A DNA stretch of 7,136 nt from an uncultured Actinomycetes bacterium (GCA_903847495.1 CAINDT010000315.1:1-7136), one strand, 5' to 3'; counted from the stretch's first letter, positions 1 through 7,081 are shown. Numbers and translations: made by a program. The notes: generated from the sequence alone by a model not told the origin.

Positions 1-1989
1 AATCTCGACGAGTTCTTCATGGTGCGCGTGGCCGGTCTGATCGACCATGTCGTGCAGGGCACCGTGCCAAGCGACGGTACGCCGCCGCAAGACACGCTTG
101 ACGAGATCGCCGAGCGGCATCGCGGCATGCTGATCAAGCTGGAGGATCTGCTGCACGGCGATCTGCTGCCCGCGCTGGCGCGCGAGGGCATCCAGGTCGT
201 GTCCGTGACCGAACTGGAGCCCGACGAGCGTGCGGAGATCGCGACCGTGTTCGACGAGCAGCTCTATCCCGTGCTGACACCGCTCGCCGTAGGGCCGGGT
301 CAGCCGTTTCCCTATATCTCGAACCTGTCGTTGTCGGTCGGCGTGACGGTGCGCGATCCCTCAACCGGCGAAACGCGCTTCGCGCGGGTCAAGGTGCCCG
401 AGGTTCTGCCGCGGCTGATTCGCATCGGCGAGACCACGCGGTTCGTCCGCATCGATGAGGTGATCGCCGATGGCCTCCCTGCCCTCTTCCCGGGCATGGA
501 GATCGTCGGCGCGAGCACGTTCCGCGTGACGCGCGACGCCGACTTCGAGATCAAGGAAGGTGCCGACGACCTGCTCGAGGCCGTCGAGCGCGAGCTGTCG
601 CGCCGGCGCTTCGGCGACGTCGTGCGCCTCGAAATCGACGAGGCGATGCCTGCGGACATGCGCGCGATGCTGATCGAGGCGCTCGACGTCGACCTGCGCC
701 AGGTCTTCGCGATGCGTCCCCCACTCGACCTCAGCGGCCTCAACGTCCTGACGCGCGTGGCGCGGCCCGACCTGCGCTTCTCGCCGTGGCAGCCGCAGGT
801 GCCCGAGCGCCTCGTCACCAAGGATGGTGCGCCCGTCGATATGTTCGCGGAGATCCGCAAGGGCGACATCCTCGTCCACCACCCGTTCGAGTCGTTCACC
901 GATTCCGTCGAGCGCTTCGTCGAGCAGGCGGTCGCCGATCCCGATGTGCTCGCGATCAAGCACACGATCTACCGCACCAGCGGCGACGCGCCGATCGTGC
1001 CGGCGCTGGCCGTGGCGGCCGAGGATGGCAAGCAGGCCGTCGCGCTGGTGGAGGTGACGGCGCGCTTCGACGAGGAGCGCAACATTCGCTGGGCGCGGGC
1101 ACTGGAGCGGGCTGGCGTGCACGTCGTCCACGGCCGTGTCGGTCTGAAGACCCACTGCAAGCTGGCGCTCGTGGTGCGGCGCGAGGGCGGGCGCACGCGC
1201 CGCTACGTGCACATCGGCACCGGCAACTACCACCCCTCCACCGCTCGCGCCTACACCGATTACGGCCTGTTCACGTGCGATGAGGACATCACGGCGGACG
1301 TCGCAGACCTGTTCAACCAGCTGACGGGCTTCGCGCGTCCGCAGGGCTTCCACGCGATCTGGGTGGCGCCGATGCATCTGCGCGGCCAGGCGGTCGAGCA
1401 GATCCACCGCTGCATCCGCGAGCACACACCGGAGACACCCGCGCGCATCACGATGAAGATGAACTCGTTGGTCGACAGCGTGGTCATTGAGGAGCTCTAC
1501 GCGGCCTCGCAGGCCGGGGTTCGCGTCGATCTGATCGTGCGGGGCATCTGCTGCCTGCGCCCGGGCGTGCCGGGCATGTCGGACAACATCCGGGTGATCT
1601 CGATCCTCGGGCGCTTCCTCGAGCACTCACGCGTGTTCCGCTTTGAGACCGGTGTCGAGACGACGACGTACATCGGGAGCGCCGACATGATGCCGCGCAA
1701 TCTCGACAACCGCATCGAGGTGATCACCCCCCTGCGCGACGCGACCCTGCGCGATCGGCTGGGTGCCGCGCTCGATACCGAGCTCGCGGACACCGGTGGG
1801 TCATGGGAGTTGCGCGCCGACGGGAGTTGGGAACGTCGCCAGCCGGTCGCCGGCAGTGCGCCTGTCTTTGCGCAGGAGGCCTTCATGCGCAGCGCGCTCG
1901 CCACCGCTATGCCGACGGGGCAGCCGCGCCTGATGCAGCGCGAGGAGACGGCGGAGCGCATCCACCGTGTCCGCTCGGCGGACGACTGA
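1..1989 (+). CDS. ppk1: Polyphosphate kinase 1, 5'-truncated by window edge
   Basis: PPK1 reversibly transfers the terminal phosphate of ATP to inorganic polyphosphate through a phosphohistidine. The reading frame is open from base 1 and opens with NLDEFFMVRVAGL, the conserved N-terminal PPK1 motif, so the first ATG in view (base 19) is internal and the true start lies outside. Counting codon 1 as bases 1-3, H385 (in KTHCK) and H542 (in LEHSRVF) match E. coli H435 and H592, with the same spacing of 157. R325 (TIYR) and R355 (ARFDEE) match the metal/phosphate-binding R375 and R405, and Y418 matches the ATP-stacking Y468. The offset is a constant 50 residues, so about 50 codons are missing and the full protein is about 710 residues, near family length (688 in E. 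coli). HIGTGNY is also present. The order is N-terminal region, head domain and two phospholipase-D-like catalytic domains. The Arg/Glu-rich tail after about codon 600 looks poorly conserved. The enzyme should be active; there is no ppx next to it downstream. Confidence 0.97.
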   Translation, partial: NLDEFFMVRVAGLIDHVVQGTVPSDGTPPQDTLDEIAERHRGMLIKLEDLLHGDLLPALAREGIQVVSVTELEPDERAEIATVFDEQLYPVLTPLAVGPGQPFPYISNLSLSVGVTVRDPSTGETRFARVKVPEVLPRLIRIGETTRFVRIDEVIADGLPALFPGMEIVGASTFRVTRDADFEIKEGADDLLEAVERELSRRRFGDVVRLEIDEAMPADMRAMLIEALDVDLRQVFAMRPPLDLSGLNVLTRVARPDLRFSPWQPQVPERLVTKDGAPVDMFAEIRKGDILVHHPFESFTDSVERFVEQAVADPDVLAIKHTIYRTSGDAPIVPALAVAAEDGKQAVALVEVTARFDEERNIRWARALERAGVHVVHGRVGLKTHCKLALVVRREGGRTRRYVHIGTGNYHPSTARAYTDYGLFTCDEDITADVADLFNQLTGFARPQGFHAIWVAPMHLRGQAVEQIHRCIREHTPETPARITMKMNSLVDSVVIEELYAASQAGVRVDLIVRGICCLRPGVPGMSDNIRVISILGRFLEHSRVFRFETGVETTTYIGSADMMPRNLDNRIEVITPLRDATLRDRLGAALDTELADTGGSWELRADGSWERRQPVAGSAPVFAQEAFMRSALATAMPTGQPRLMQREETAERIHRVRSADD

Positions 1990-1992
1990 CGG

Positions 1993-2844
1993 CTACGCGC
2001 CCGAGCGAACGAGGTCGCGCGCGAGCAGCTGGGCTTCAGCGATCGAGCCACCGAAGCGATCCGCGCCCAGCTCAAGCGCCTCGGCACGTCCGATGCCGCT
2101 GCCACCGACCATGATCGGGAAGCCGGCGGCGCGCACGGCGGTGATCGTCGCTGTCAGCCCGCCGCGTTCGGCGACGCAGCACGACAGCGCCACGAGGTCG
2201 GCCTGCTCGCGCTTGGCCATGTTGACGATCTCCTCGACGGGGAGTTCGGCGCCCAGGTAGTGGACGGCGAATCCCTCGGCCTGCAGACCGGCGGCGACCA
2301 TCTGCGCGGCGATCGAATGCCGATCGCCCACGGCGGTGGCGATCACGGCGCTACCGATGCGGGGTCCCGACTTCGGGCGCGCTGCGGTAGCGCGGTCGAG
2401 CAGCGTCTCCACGATGCGGGACGCACGGTGCTCGTCGGCGATCGAAAGCTCGTTCTCGTGCCAGAGCTCGCCGATGCGCGCCAGCGTCGGCGCGAGGAGT
2501 CGATCGCAGAGCTCTGCCACGGTGACGCCGCCGGCGCCCAGACGGTCCAACTGGTTGCGGGCAGAACGGGCATCGCCGGTGATCAGCGACGCGAGCAGCG
2601 TCTCGATCTGGCGCGGCCAGTCGCGCTCGGCGCGGTCGGGCACGGCACCCTTGGCCGCATCCCGCTCGTGGAGCCAGGCGTCGAGGTCGTCGCGGCTGAT
2701 GCGATACGACCCGCCGGCCACCAGGGCCGGCAACTCGCCGCTGCGGACGCGCTTGTACAGCGTCTGGTAGTGGCAGCCGACAGCGTCGGCCGCCTCTTGC
2801 AGCGTAAGCAGCGTGGGATCCGTCGTGCTCATCGACTTACTCAT
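1993..2844 (-). CDS. Excisionase-type HTH / cobalamin-binding regulator, CarH-like light-sensor candidate
   Basis: This is a 283-residue soluble protein. Residues about 12-62 form an excisionase/MerR-superfamily winged helix-turn-helix (LTLQEAADAVG, then TLYKRVRSGELPA, then YRISRDDLDAWL). Residues about 75-155 fit the helical-bundle cap of B12-binding regulators and about 160-280 a Rossmann-like B12-binding domain. Visible motifs are W128-x9-E138-H139, H129 directly after the Trp, D174-R-H176 (lower axial ligand position) and GG at 247-248. In Thermus CarH the matching set is W131, H132, E141, H142 and H177, which sense light through adenosylcobalamin. The expected role is a transcription factor, probably a repressor released by light or controlled by B12; that role is inferred. 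The canonical DxHxxG reads D-R-H-S-I-A here and SxL reads S-C-C. Its start is 21 bp after the MFS stop, so it is probably co-transcribed. ATG at 2844 has only a weak GGCGAG upstream; the in-frame ATG at 2832 (Met5) is an alternative. A B12-binding regulator without light sensing remains possible. Confidence 0.88.
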   Translation of the reverse strand: MSKSMSTTDPTLLTLQEAADAVGCHYQTLYKRVRSGELPALVAGGSYRISRDDLDAWLHERDAAKGAVPDRAERDWPRQIETLLASLITGDARSARNQLDRLGAGGVTVAELCDRLLAPTLARIGELWHENELSIADEHRASRIVETLLDRATAARPKSGPRIGSAVIATAVGDRHSIAAQMVAAGLQAEGFAVHYLGAELPVEEIVNMAKREQADLVALSCCVAERGGLTATITAVRAAGFPIMVGGSGIGRAEALELGADRFGGSIAEAQLLARDLVRSGA

Positions 2845-2865
2845 CGCACACGAGTTCTCGCCGGC

Positions 2866-4068
2866 CTAGCCGATCTCCTCCGTTGCCGCGCGCTCTCGCG
2901 GCGCGTGGAGGCCGCTGTGGCGGATCGCGACGGTCAGCACGGCAAAGACTCCACCGCCCACGGCGAGCCACCAGGCCGTGCGGGGACTCGAGGCGTCGGC
3001 CACGATCCCCGCTAGCGCGACACCGCCCGAGATGCCGATCAGGAAGGTCGTGGAGACCCAGGTGAATGCCTCGGTGACGGTCCCGACAGGCGCCAGTTCC
3101 TCGATCAGCACGTAGAACGTCGCGATCACGGGCGCGTTGACGACACCGGTCAGCACGAGCAGGATCGCGAGCTGCAGTGGCGTCTGCGCCGCGAAGAGCA
3201 CGAGAAAGCCGACGAGGTTGAGCGCCAGCAGGACGCCCATCATGCGCTGCGTGGTGCCGCCCCAGGTGCGCGCGGCGTAGCCGAGGCCGCCGATCACGCT
3301 GCCGACCGCCCAGATCGAGAGCAGGCCCCCCGGGCTGACGCCCTCTTCCTGGGCATACGCCGGGATGGCGAGTTCCAGCGCGCCCCAGGCGAACGCAAGC
3401 CCGAGGATCGACAAGAGCACCCGGCGCACCGGCCCGGCAGTGAGCGGCCCGAGCAGGTGGCGCTCGCCGACGTGCTGCGAGCGCCAACTGCGGCTCTCGC
3501 GGGACGTTGCGAACCAGATCACTCCGAAGGCGCTGAAGGCCGCCATCACCACCATCGGCAGCCGCGGGCTGATGGTCTCCGCCAGCGTGGCGGCGAGCAC
3601 CGGACCGAGGATCCAGATCACTTCCTGCGCGGTCGAGTCGAGCGAGAACGCGCGGGTGATCAGCGTCCGGTCGGTGATCAGGGTGGCCCACGTCGCGCGC
3701 ATCGCGGCGGCCAGCGGTGGGTTGGAGAAGCCGTACAGCGCGCAGAGCCCGAACAGCGCGAGGCCGCCCCCGGGCGCCAGTGCGGCCAAGAGCAGCAGCG
3801 CGACGACCTGCGACGTCATCGACGCGAGCAGCACGCGCGGCTGGCCCTGCCGATCCACGACACGGCCGAGAATCGGAGCGCCGACGCAGCCAGCCACCGT
3901 TGACGCGCCCACCGCGAGCCCCGCCGTCGCATACGACCCGCCGGCGCCGCGCACGAGCAGGAAGATCGCGATCGCCCCCATGCCGACGGGCATGCGACCG
4001 ACCACGGCGGCGCTGAGCAGCCGCGGCACGGACGGCAAACGCAGGATGTCGGAGTACGGGTACCGCAC
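2866..4068 (-). CDS. Major facilitator superfamily transporter
   Basis: This 400-residue integral membrane protein has about 12 hydrophobic segments in two halves split by a polar loop near residues 188-212 (ESRSWRSQ region), the usual MFS plan and length. The loop after the second helix carries the family motif A, G68-R-V-V-D72-R73-Q-G75-Q-P-R78. ILGPVLAA (153-160) resembles the GP-containing motif C of drug/H+ antiporters, which hints at export. The substrate cannot be read from sequence, and a drug, sugar or metabolite exporter would all fit. The start is GTG at 4068, only weakly supported by a GGCTGG stretch directly before it; the next Met is residue 26, which would cut the first helix, so GTG is preferred. 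The polar, charged C-terminus (RERAATEEIG) is expected to be cytoplasmic. It is the first gene of a probable two-gene operon with the B12-binding regulator, suggesting that the regulator controls this transporter. A palindrome lies just upstream. Confidence 0.9.
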   Translation of the reverse strand: MRYPYSDILRLPSVPRLLSAAVVGRMPVGMGAIAIFLLVRGAGGSYATAGLAVGASTVAGCVGAPILGRVVDRQGQPRVLLASMTSQVVALLLLAALAPGGGLALFGLCALYGFSNPPLAAAMRATWATLITDRTLITRAFSLDSTAQEVIWILGPVLAATLAETISPRLPMVVMAAFSAFGVIWFATSRESRSWRSQHVGERHLLGPLTAGPVRRVLLSILGLAFAWGALELAIPAYAQEEGVSPGGLLSIWAVGSVIGGLGYAARTWGGTTQRMMGVLLALNLVGFLVLFAAQTPLQLAILLVLTGVVNAPVIATFYVLIEELAPVGTVTEAFTWVSTTFLIGISGGVALAGIVADASSPRTAWWLAVGGGVFAVLTVAIRHSGLHAPRERAATEEIG

Positions 4069-4081
4069 CCAGCCAGTGTGC

Positions 4082-4099
4082 GTGGTATCGCGATATGAC
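4082..4099. promoter_or_regulatory. Imperfect 18-bp palindrome, candidate operator
   Basis: The perfect 10-bp core TATCGCGATA (4086-4095) is flanked by further matching GT and AC arms, giving GTNNTATCGCGATANNAC with 14 of 18 positions symmetric. It sits 13 bp before the transporter GTG start and 27 bp before the tRNA. On the minus strand a CTGAAC with a 17-bp spacer precedes TATCGC, which would place the palindrome over a -10 element. It could therefore be a repressor site for the transporter-regulator operon, perhaps bound by the regulator itself. The symmetry is seen directly; binding and the promoter assignment are inferred. Confidence 0.35.
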
Positions 4100-4108
4100 C
4101 GCGCCGGG

Positions 4109-4114
4109 TACCGT
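4109..4114 (+). promoter_or_regulatory. Candidate -10 element for tRNA-Arg
   Basis: TACCGT matches the TANNNT form of a -10 hexamer and ends six bases before the first base of the tRNA, so transcription would begin at or next to the mature 5' end. No good -35 is visible at 16-18 bp spacing; that position is occupied by the TATCGCGATA palindrome. This is a weak call resting on position and a short match. Confidence 0.3.
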
Positions 4115-4120
4115 TCAGGG

Positions 4121-4193
4121 GCGCCCGTAGCTCAGGGGATAGAGCGAGAGACTTCTAATCTCGAGGCCGCAGGTTCGAATCCTGCCGGGCGCG
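4121..4193 (+). tRNA. tRNA-Arg (anticodon UCU)
   Basis: A complete 73-base cloverleaf reads AGA/AGG arginine codons. The acceptor stem GCGCCCG (4121-4127) pairs fully with CGGGCGC (4186-4192), with discriminator G at 4193. The D stem GCTC/GAGC is at 4130-4133 and 4142-4145. The anticodon loop CTTCTAA (4152-4158) has anticodon TCT at 4154-4156. The T stem GCAGG/CCTGC (4169-4173, 4181-4185) encloses loop TTCGAAT. The variable loop is five bases. A purine G-G-A in the D loop fits the A20 arginine identity element. The outermost anticodon-stem pair (27-43) is an A-G mismatch. CCA is not encoded and would be added after transcription. The gene faces the end of trkH, with 11 bp between them. Confidence 0.96.
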
Positions 4194-4199
4194 TCTCCC

Positions 4200-4213
4200 C
4201 GCCGTCAGCGGCG
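4200..4213. terminator. Short GC hairpin between tRNA-Arg and trkH ends
   Basis: CGCCG (4200-4204) and CGGCG (4209-4213) form a 5-bp stem with a four-base TCAG loop that contains part of the trkH stop. It lies between two convergent transcripts, where a bidirectional terminator would be expected. No T-run follows on either strand, so it is not a classical intrinsic terminator; a U-less hairpin of the kind proposed in actinobacteria is the only way it would act. A stem this short is common by chance in GC-rich DNA. Confidence 0.22.
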
Positions 4214-5722
4214 CCAGTAGGCGCGAGTCGCGAGAACGAAGATCGGAATGATCTCAAGCCGCCCGATCCACATCAGCAGGATCATGACGATCTTGCTCTC
4301 CCACGGGTAGCCGGCGAAGGATCCCATCGGACCGGCGGCACCTACGCCCGGACCGACGTTGCCGATGGTGGTGGCGGCCGCCACCATCGCATCGAACGCG
4401 CCGAGCTCCACGCCGCGCAGCGTGGCAAACAGCAGAATCAGTGTCGCGCCGACCGCGAACGTCGCGAGGTAGAGCCCGATGAACACGTTTGCCCCCTGCA
4501 GGGCACTCTCGCGCACCGGCGTTCCGGTCACGCGGACGGGCAGCACGGCCTCGGGGTGGACAGCGGTCTCCACGTCGCGCCGCAGACCGCCAAAGGCCAG
4601 CCGGATGCGGATCACCTTGATCGCACCACCAGTCGAGCCGGCGCACCCACCCACGAACATCACGGCGAACAAGATGAGCAATGCGAATGCCGTCCAGACC
4701 GCGAAATCCTGCGAGGCGTACCCGGTCGTAGTCATCAAGCTGACGATTTGGAAGGTGCTCTGCCCGAAGGCGCTGAGCAACCCCATGTCCGTGGTCGCCA
4801 GCAGCCCGATGCCGACCAGCACGGAGGCGCCGGCGAGGATGCCGAGATAGACGCGAAACTCGCCATCGCGCGGTGCAGCACGCCACTCGCCGCGCGCGGT
4901 CCGATACCAGAGGGCGAAGTTCGCACCGGCGATCACCATGAACACCACGAGGATGATCTGACTGATCCAGCCAAACGGCTCGATCGAGCGCGGCTCCGGT
5001 GAGAAGCCGCCGGTCGACATCGCGGTGAAGGTGTGCACGATCGCGTTGTAGGCGCTCATTCCCTGACCCAGATCAATCAGCCCGACCACCCAGAGCGACA
5101 ACGCGCACACGATCGAGATCACGATGTACACGAGCCAGAGGCGCATCGCCGTGTCGCGCAGACGCGGCGTCAACTTCTCCACCTCCGGGCCAGGCGCCTC
5201 GCGCTCGAGCAGCGCCTTGCCGCCCGGACCGGTGCGCTCGAGCACCGCCAAGGCGAGCGCGATGATCCCCATGCCGCCGAGCCACTGTGTCAGGCTGCGC
5301 CAGAAGAGCAGCGCCTCGCCATGACTCGCGATATCGGCCATGACGGAGGCGCCCGTCGTGGTGAAGCCACTCATCGTCTCGAAGTAGGCGTCGATCGGGC
5401 TGCTGATGTCACCCCCCTCGATCATGTAGGGGATCGAGCCCAGCAAGGCGGCCGCGAGCCACGTCAGCGCGACGACCGCGAAGGCCTCGCGAACACCTAC
5501 GTCGTTCGCCCGCCCGCCGCAGAGCCGCTCGCCGAGGTAACCGACGGCGAAGCCGCCGACGAGCGCCACCAAGAACGGCAGAATCGACTCGCCGTAGATC
5601 AGCGCCACGACGATCGGCGCGACAAGCGTCAGACTGAGCCATCGGATGATGCGGAAGATCAGGCTGCCGACGGCGCCGAGGTCGACGACGCCGCGCGTCT
5701 GACGGCGGGTAGGTGCGGTCAC
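4205..5722 (-). CDS. trkH: TrkH-family potassium transporter membrane subunit
   Basis: This is the membrane K+ pathway of the Trk uptake system, 505 residues, close to the usual 480-500. It has the four pore-loop repeats of the TrkH/KtrB superfamily: TTTG at 121-124, STGG at 236-239, TTTGY at 331-335 and TTIGNVGPG at 451-459, each with the single filter glycine that lines K+ passage. The stretch G358-G-C-A-G-S-T-G-G366 with the following KVIRIR segment matches the conserved third-repeat region containing the gating loop. The C-terminus MWIGRLEIIPIFVL is typical for the family. The N-terminal basic stretch before the first helix suggests a cytoplasmic N-terminus. The start is GTG at 5722, overlapping the trkA stop as GTGA, so translation is probably coupled to trkA. 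Only a weak GAGAACG lies upstream as a ribosome site. No truncation or missing filter residue is seen. Confidence 0.96.
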   Translation of the reverse strand: MTAPTRRQTRGVVDLGAVGSLIFRIIRWLSLTLVAPIVVALIYGESILPFLVALVGGFAVGYLGERLCGGRANDVGVREAFAVVALTWLAAALLGSIPYMIEGGDISSPIDAYFETMSGFTTTGASVMADIASHGEALLFWRSLTQWLGGMGIIALALAVLERTGPGGKALLEREAPGPEVEKLTPRLRDTAMRLWLVYIVISIVCALSLWVVGLIDLGQGMSAYNAIVHTFTAMSTGGFSPEPRSIEPFGWISQIILVVFMVIAGANFALWYRTARGEWRAAPRDGEFRVYLGILAGASVLVGIGLLATTDMGLLSAFGQSTFQIVSLMTTTGYASQDFAVWTAFALLILFAVMFVGGCAGSTGGAIKVIRIRLAFGGLRRDVETAVHPEAVLPVRVTGTPVRESALQGANVFIGLYLATFAVGATLILLFATLRGVELGAFDAMVAAATTIGNVGPGVGAAGPMGSFAGYPWESKIVMILLMWIGRLEIIPIFVLATRAYWRR

Positions 5723-7044
5723 AGGGCGTTCTCGAGCGCCGGGACGCGGACGGCCTCGGCGACGATGATGGCGGAATCACCCGCCTGCAGGCTGTCGTCG
5801 CCGCGTGGATACAGCACGTTGCTGCCGCGGACGATTGCGCCGACGATCGCGCCTTCCAGCGGACGCTCCCGGAACGGCCGCCCGATCAGGGCGCTCTCAG
5901 CACGCACCTCGAGCTCGAGCACCTCGACGCGATCGTTCTCCAACATCGCAAAGCCCCGCGTGCGAGGATCATGCGTGAAGCGCACGATCTCCTCGGCCAC
6001 CACGAGTCGCTGATTGAGCGCGTGGTCGACGCCGACGCGCTCGAAGATCGGCACCAGATCGGGATCGCCAACCACGGCGACCGCGATCGGCACGCCGAGC
6101 GACTTCGCGAGGAGGCAGATCAGCAGGTCCCGCTCGTCGCGATCGGTGCAGCAGACGACCGCATCGGCCCGGCCGACGTGCTCGCGTTCGAGGAACGCCG
6201 AGTCGGTGGCGTCGGCGCAGAAGACGTCGGCACTCTCGATCTCCTCGGCGCAGAGTCGCGCCACGGCGGCGTTGGCGTCGATCAGCCGCACCCGCAGGCC
6301 CTGCCCGCAGAGCGTACGGGCGATGGCGCGACCGGTGGCGCCGCCGCCGACCACCACGACCTCGCGCACGTCGTGGACGCCGGCACGTGCGAGGCGATGC
6401 GACCACTCGCGCGAAGCCTCGGGGGAGGCGATCAGCACGATGCGGTCACCCTCCTCCACCACGTCGCCGCCGCCGGGGATCGTGATCGCCTCGGCGCGGA
6501 TCAGCGATGCGATCACGCTCTCGTCAGGAATCCGGATGTCAGCGATGCGCTTGCCGACGATGTTCTCCGCCGCATCAGCGTGCACCTCGAATTCGACCAT
6601 CTCGGCTTTGCCGTCCGCGAACATGCTGGTCTGGAGCGCACCGGGCAGACCGATCGCGCGCACGATCGCCTGGGCGATCTCGTTCTCGGAGGAGATCATC
6701 ACGTCGACGGGCAGCTCGCCGTTGCGCCAGGCGGAGAGGTACTCGGCGCTCGACGTTCGCACGACGACGCGGCCCTTGCAGAGGGCGCGCGCCTGCAGCG
6801 CGGAGACGATGTTGATCTCGTCGCGGTCGGTGGCCACGATCGTAAGGTCCGCCTGTTCAATGCCGGCGCGGAGCAGCGTCGAGCGCGAGGTGCCATTGCC
6901 CGTGATGGTCAGGACGTCGTAGCGGTTGGTAATTGCGGCCAGCAACTCGCTGTCCAGGTCGACGACGGTCACGTCGTGCTGCCCATGCAGGGCTGCGACG
7001 ACGCTGGTGCCGACGCGGCCGGCTCCGATCACGAGAATGCGCAT
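5719..7044 (-). CDS. trkA: TrkA, cytosolic nucleotide-binding K+ uptake regulator
   Basis: TrkA assembles as a ring on the cytosolic face of TrkH and gates it in response to nucleotides. The protein is 441 residues (E. coli 458) with two tandem RCK units. The first RCK_N domain starts at residue 1 with GAGRVG (7-12) and acidic D29 at the end of strand two, a classical NAD(H)-type Rossmann site; its RCK_C spans about 149-207. The second RCK_N begins at VVVGGGATG (230-238) with D256 in the matching acidic position, and its RCK_C spans about 372-430. Both nucleotide sites therefore look intact. ATG at 7044 begins MRILVIGAG, the standard TrkA start. There is no Shine-Dalgarno site; TACCAT lies six bases upstream, suggesting a leaderless transcript. 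It is the first gene of a trkA-trkH operon and overlaps trkH by four bases. Confidence 0.96.
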   Translation of the reverse strand: MRILVIGAGRVGTSVVAALHGQHDVTVVDLDSELLAAITNRYDVLTITGNGTSRSTLLRAGIEQADLTIVATDRDEINIVSALQARALCKGRVVVRTSSAEYLSAWRNGELPVDVMISSENEIAQAIVRAIGLPGALQTSMFADGKAEMVEFEVHADAAENIVGKRIADIRIPDESVIASLIRAEAITIPGGGDVVEEGDRIVLIASPEASREWSHRLARAGVHDVREVVVVGGGATGRAIARTLCGQGLRVRLIDANAAVARLCAEEIESADVFCADATDSAFLEREHVGRADAVVCCTDRDERDLLICLLAKSLGVPIAVAVVGDPDLVPIFERVGVDHALNQRLVVAEEIVRFTHDPRTRGFAMLENDRVEVLELEVRAESALIGRPFRERPLEGAIVGAIVRGSNVLYPRGDDSLQAGDSAIIVAEAVRVPALENAL

Positions 7045-7050
7045 AGCGGC

Positions 7051-7056
7051 ATGGTA
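7051..7056 (-). promoter_or_regulatory. Candidate -10 element for leaderless trkA-trkH mRNA
   Basis: Read on the minus strand, TACCAT (TANNNT type) is followed by six bases, GCCGCT, and then the trkA ATG, so transcription would start at the A of the start codon. The absence of any purine-rich ribosome site in front of this ATG supports the reading. No clear -35 is seen at 16-18 bp. Confidence 0.4.
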
Positions 7057-7081
7057 GGGCGTTCGGACACCGGCGGCGCGC

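Noticed and set aside
361..1626. 421-codon open frame antisense to ppk1
   Set aside because: It lies wholly within a clear, catalytically intact ppk1, has no recognisable domain and is His/Arg/Asp-rich, as expected for an opposite-strand shadow in GC-rich DNA.
1993..2844. Phage excisionase or methionine synthase fragment
   Set aside because: The excisionase similarity covers only the first 60 residues, and the B12-binding part is joined to a DNA-binding domain with CarH-type residues and no methyltransferase domain.
2260..3015. 251-codon plus-strand open frame
   Set aside because: It is antisense to the regulator and the end of the MFS gene, has low-complexity Arg/Gly/Ala content and no motif.
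4121..4193. tRNA-Arg as an attachment site for an integrated element
   Set aside because: No integrase is present in the window and no repeat of the tRNA 3' end was seen; the flanking genes look like ordinary core genes.
3365..5002. 545-codon plus-strand open frame
   Set aside because: It runs through the tRNA (giving the typical spurious peptide AAGSNPAG) and antisense to both the MFS gene and trkH, and shows no domain; a GC-driven shadow.
5033..6013. 326-codon plus-strand open frame opposite trkH/trkA
   Set aside because: It crosses the real trkA-trkH junction on the other strand; composition is Arg/His/Gln/Asp-rich with no fold signature.
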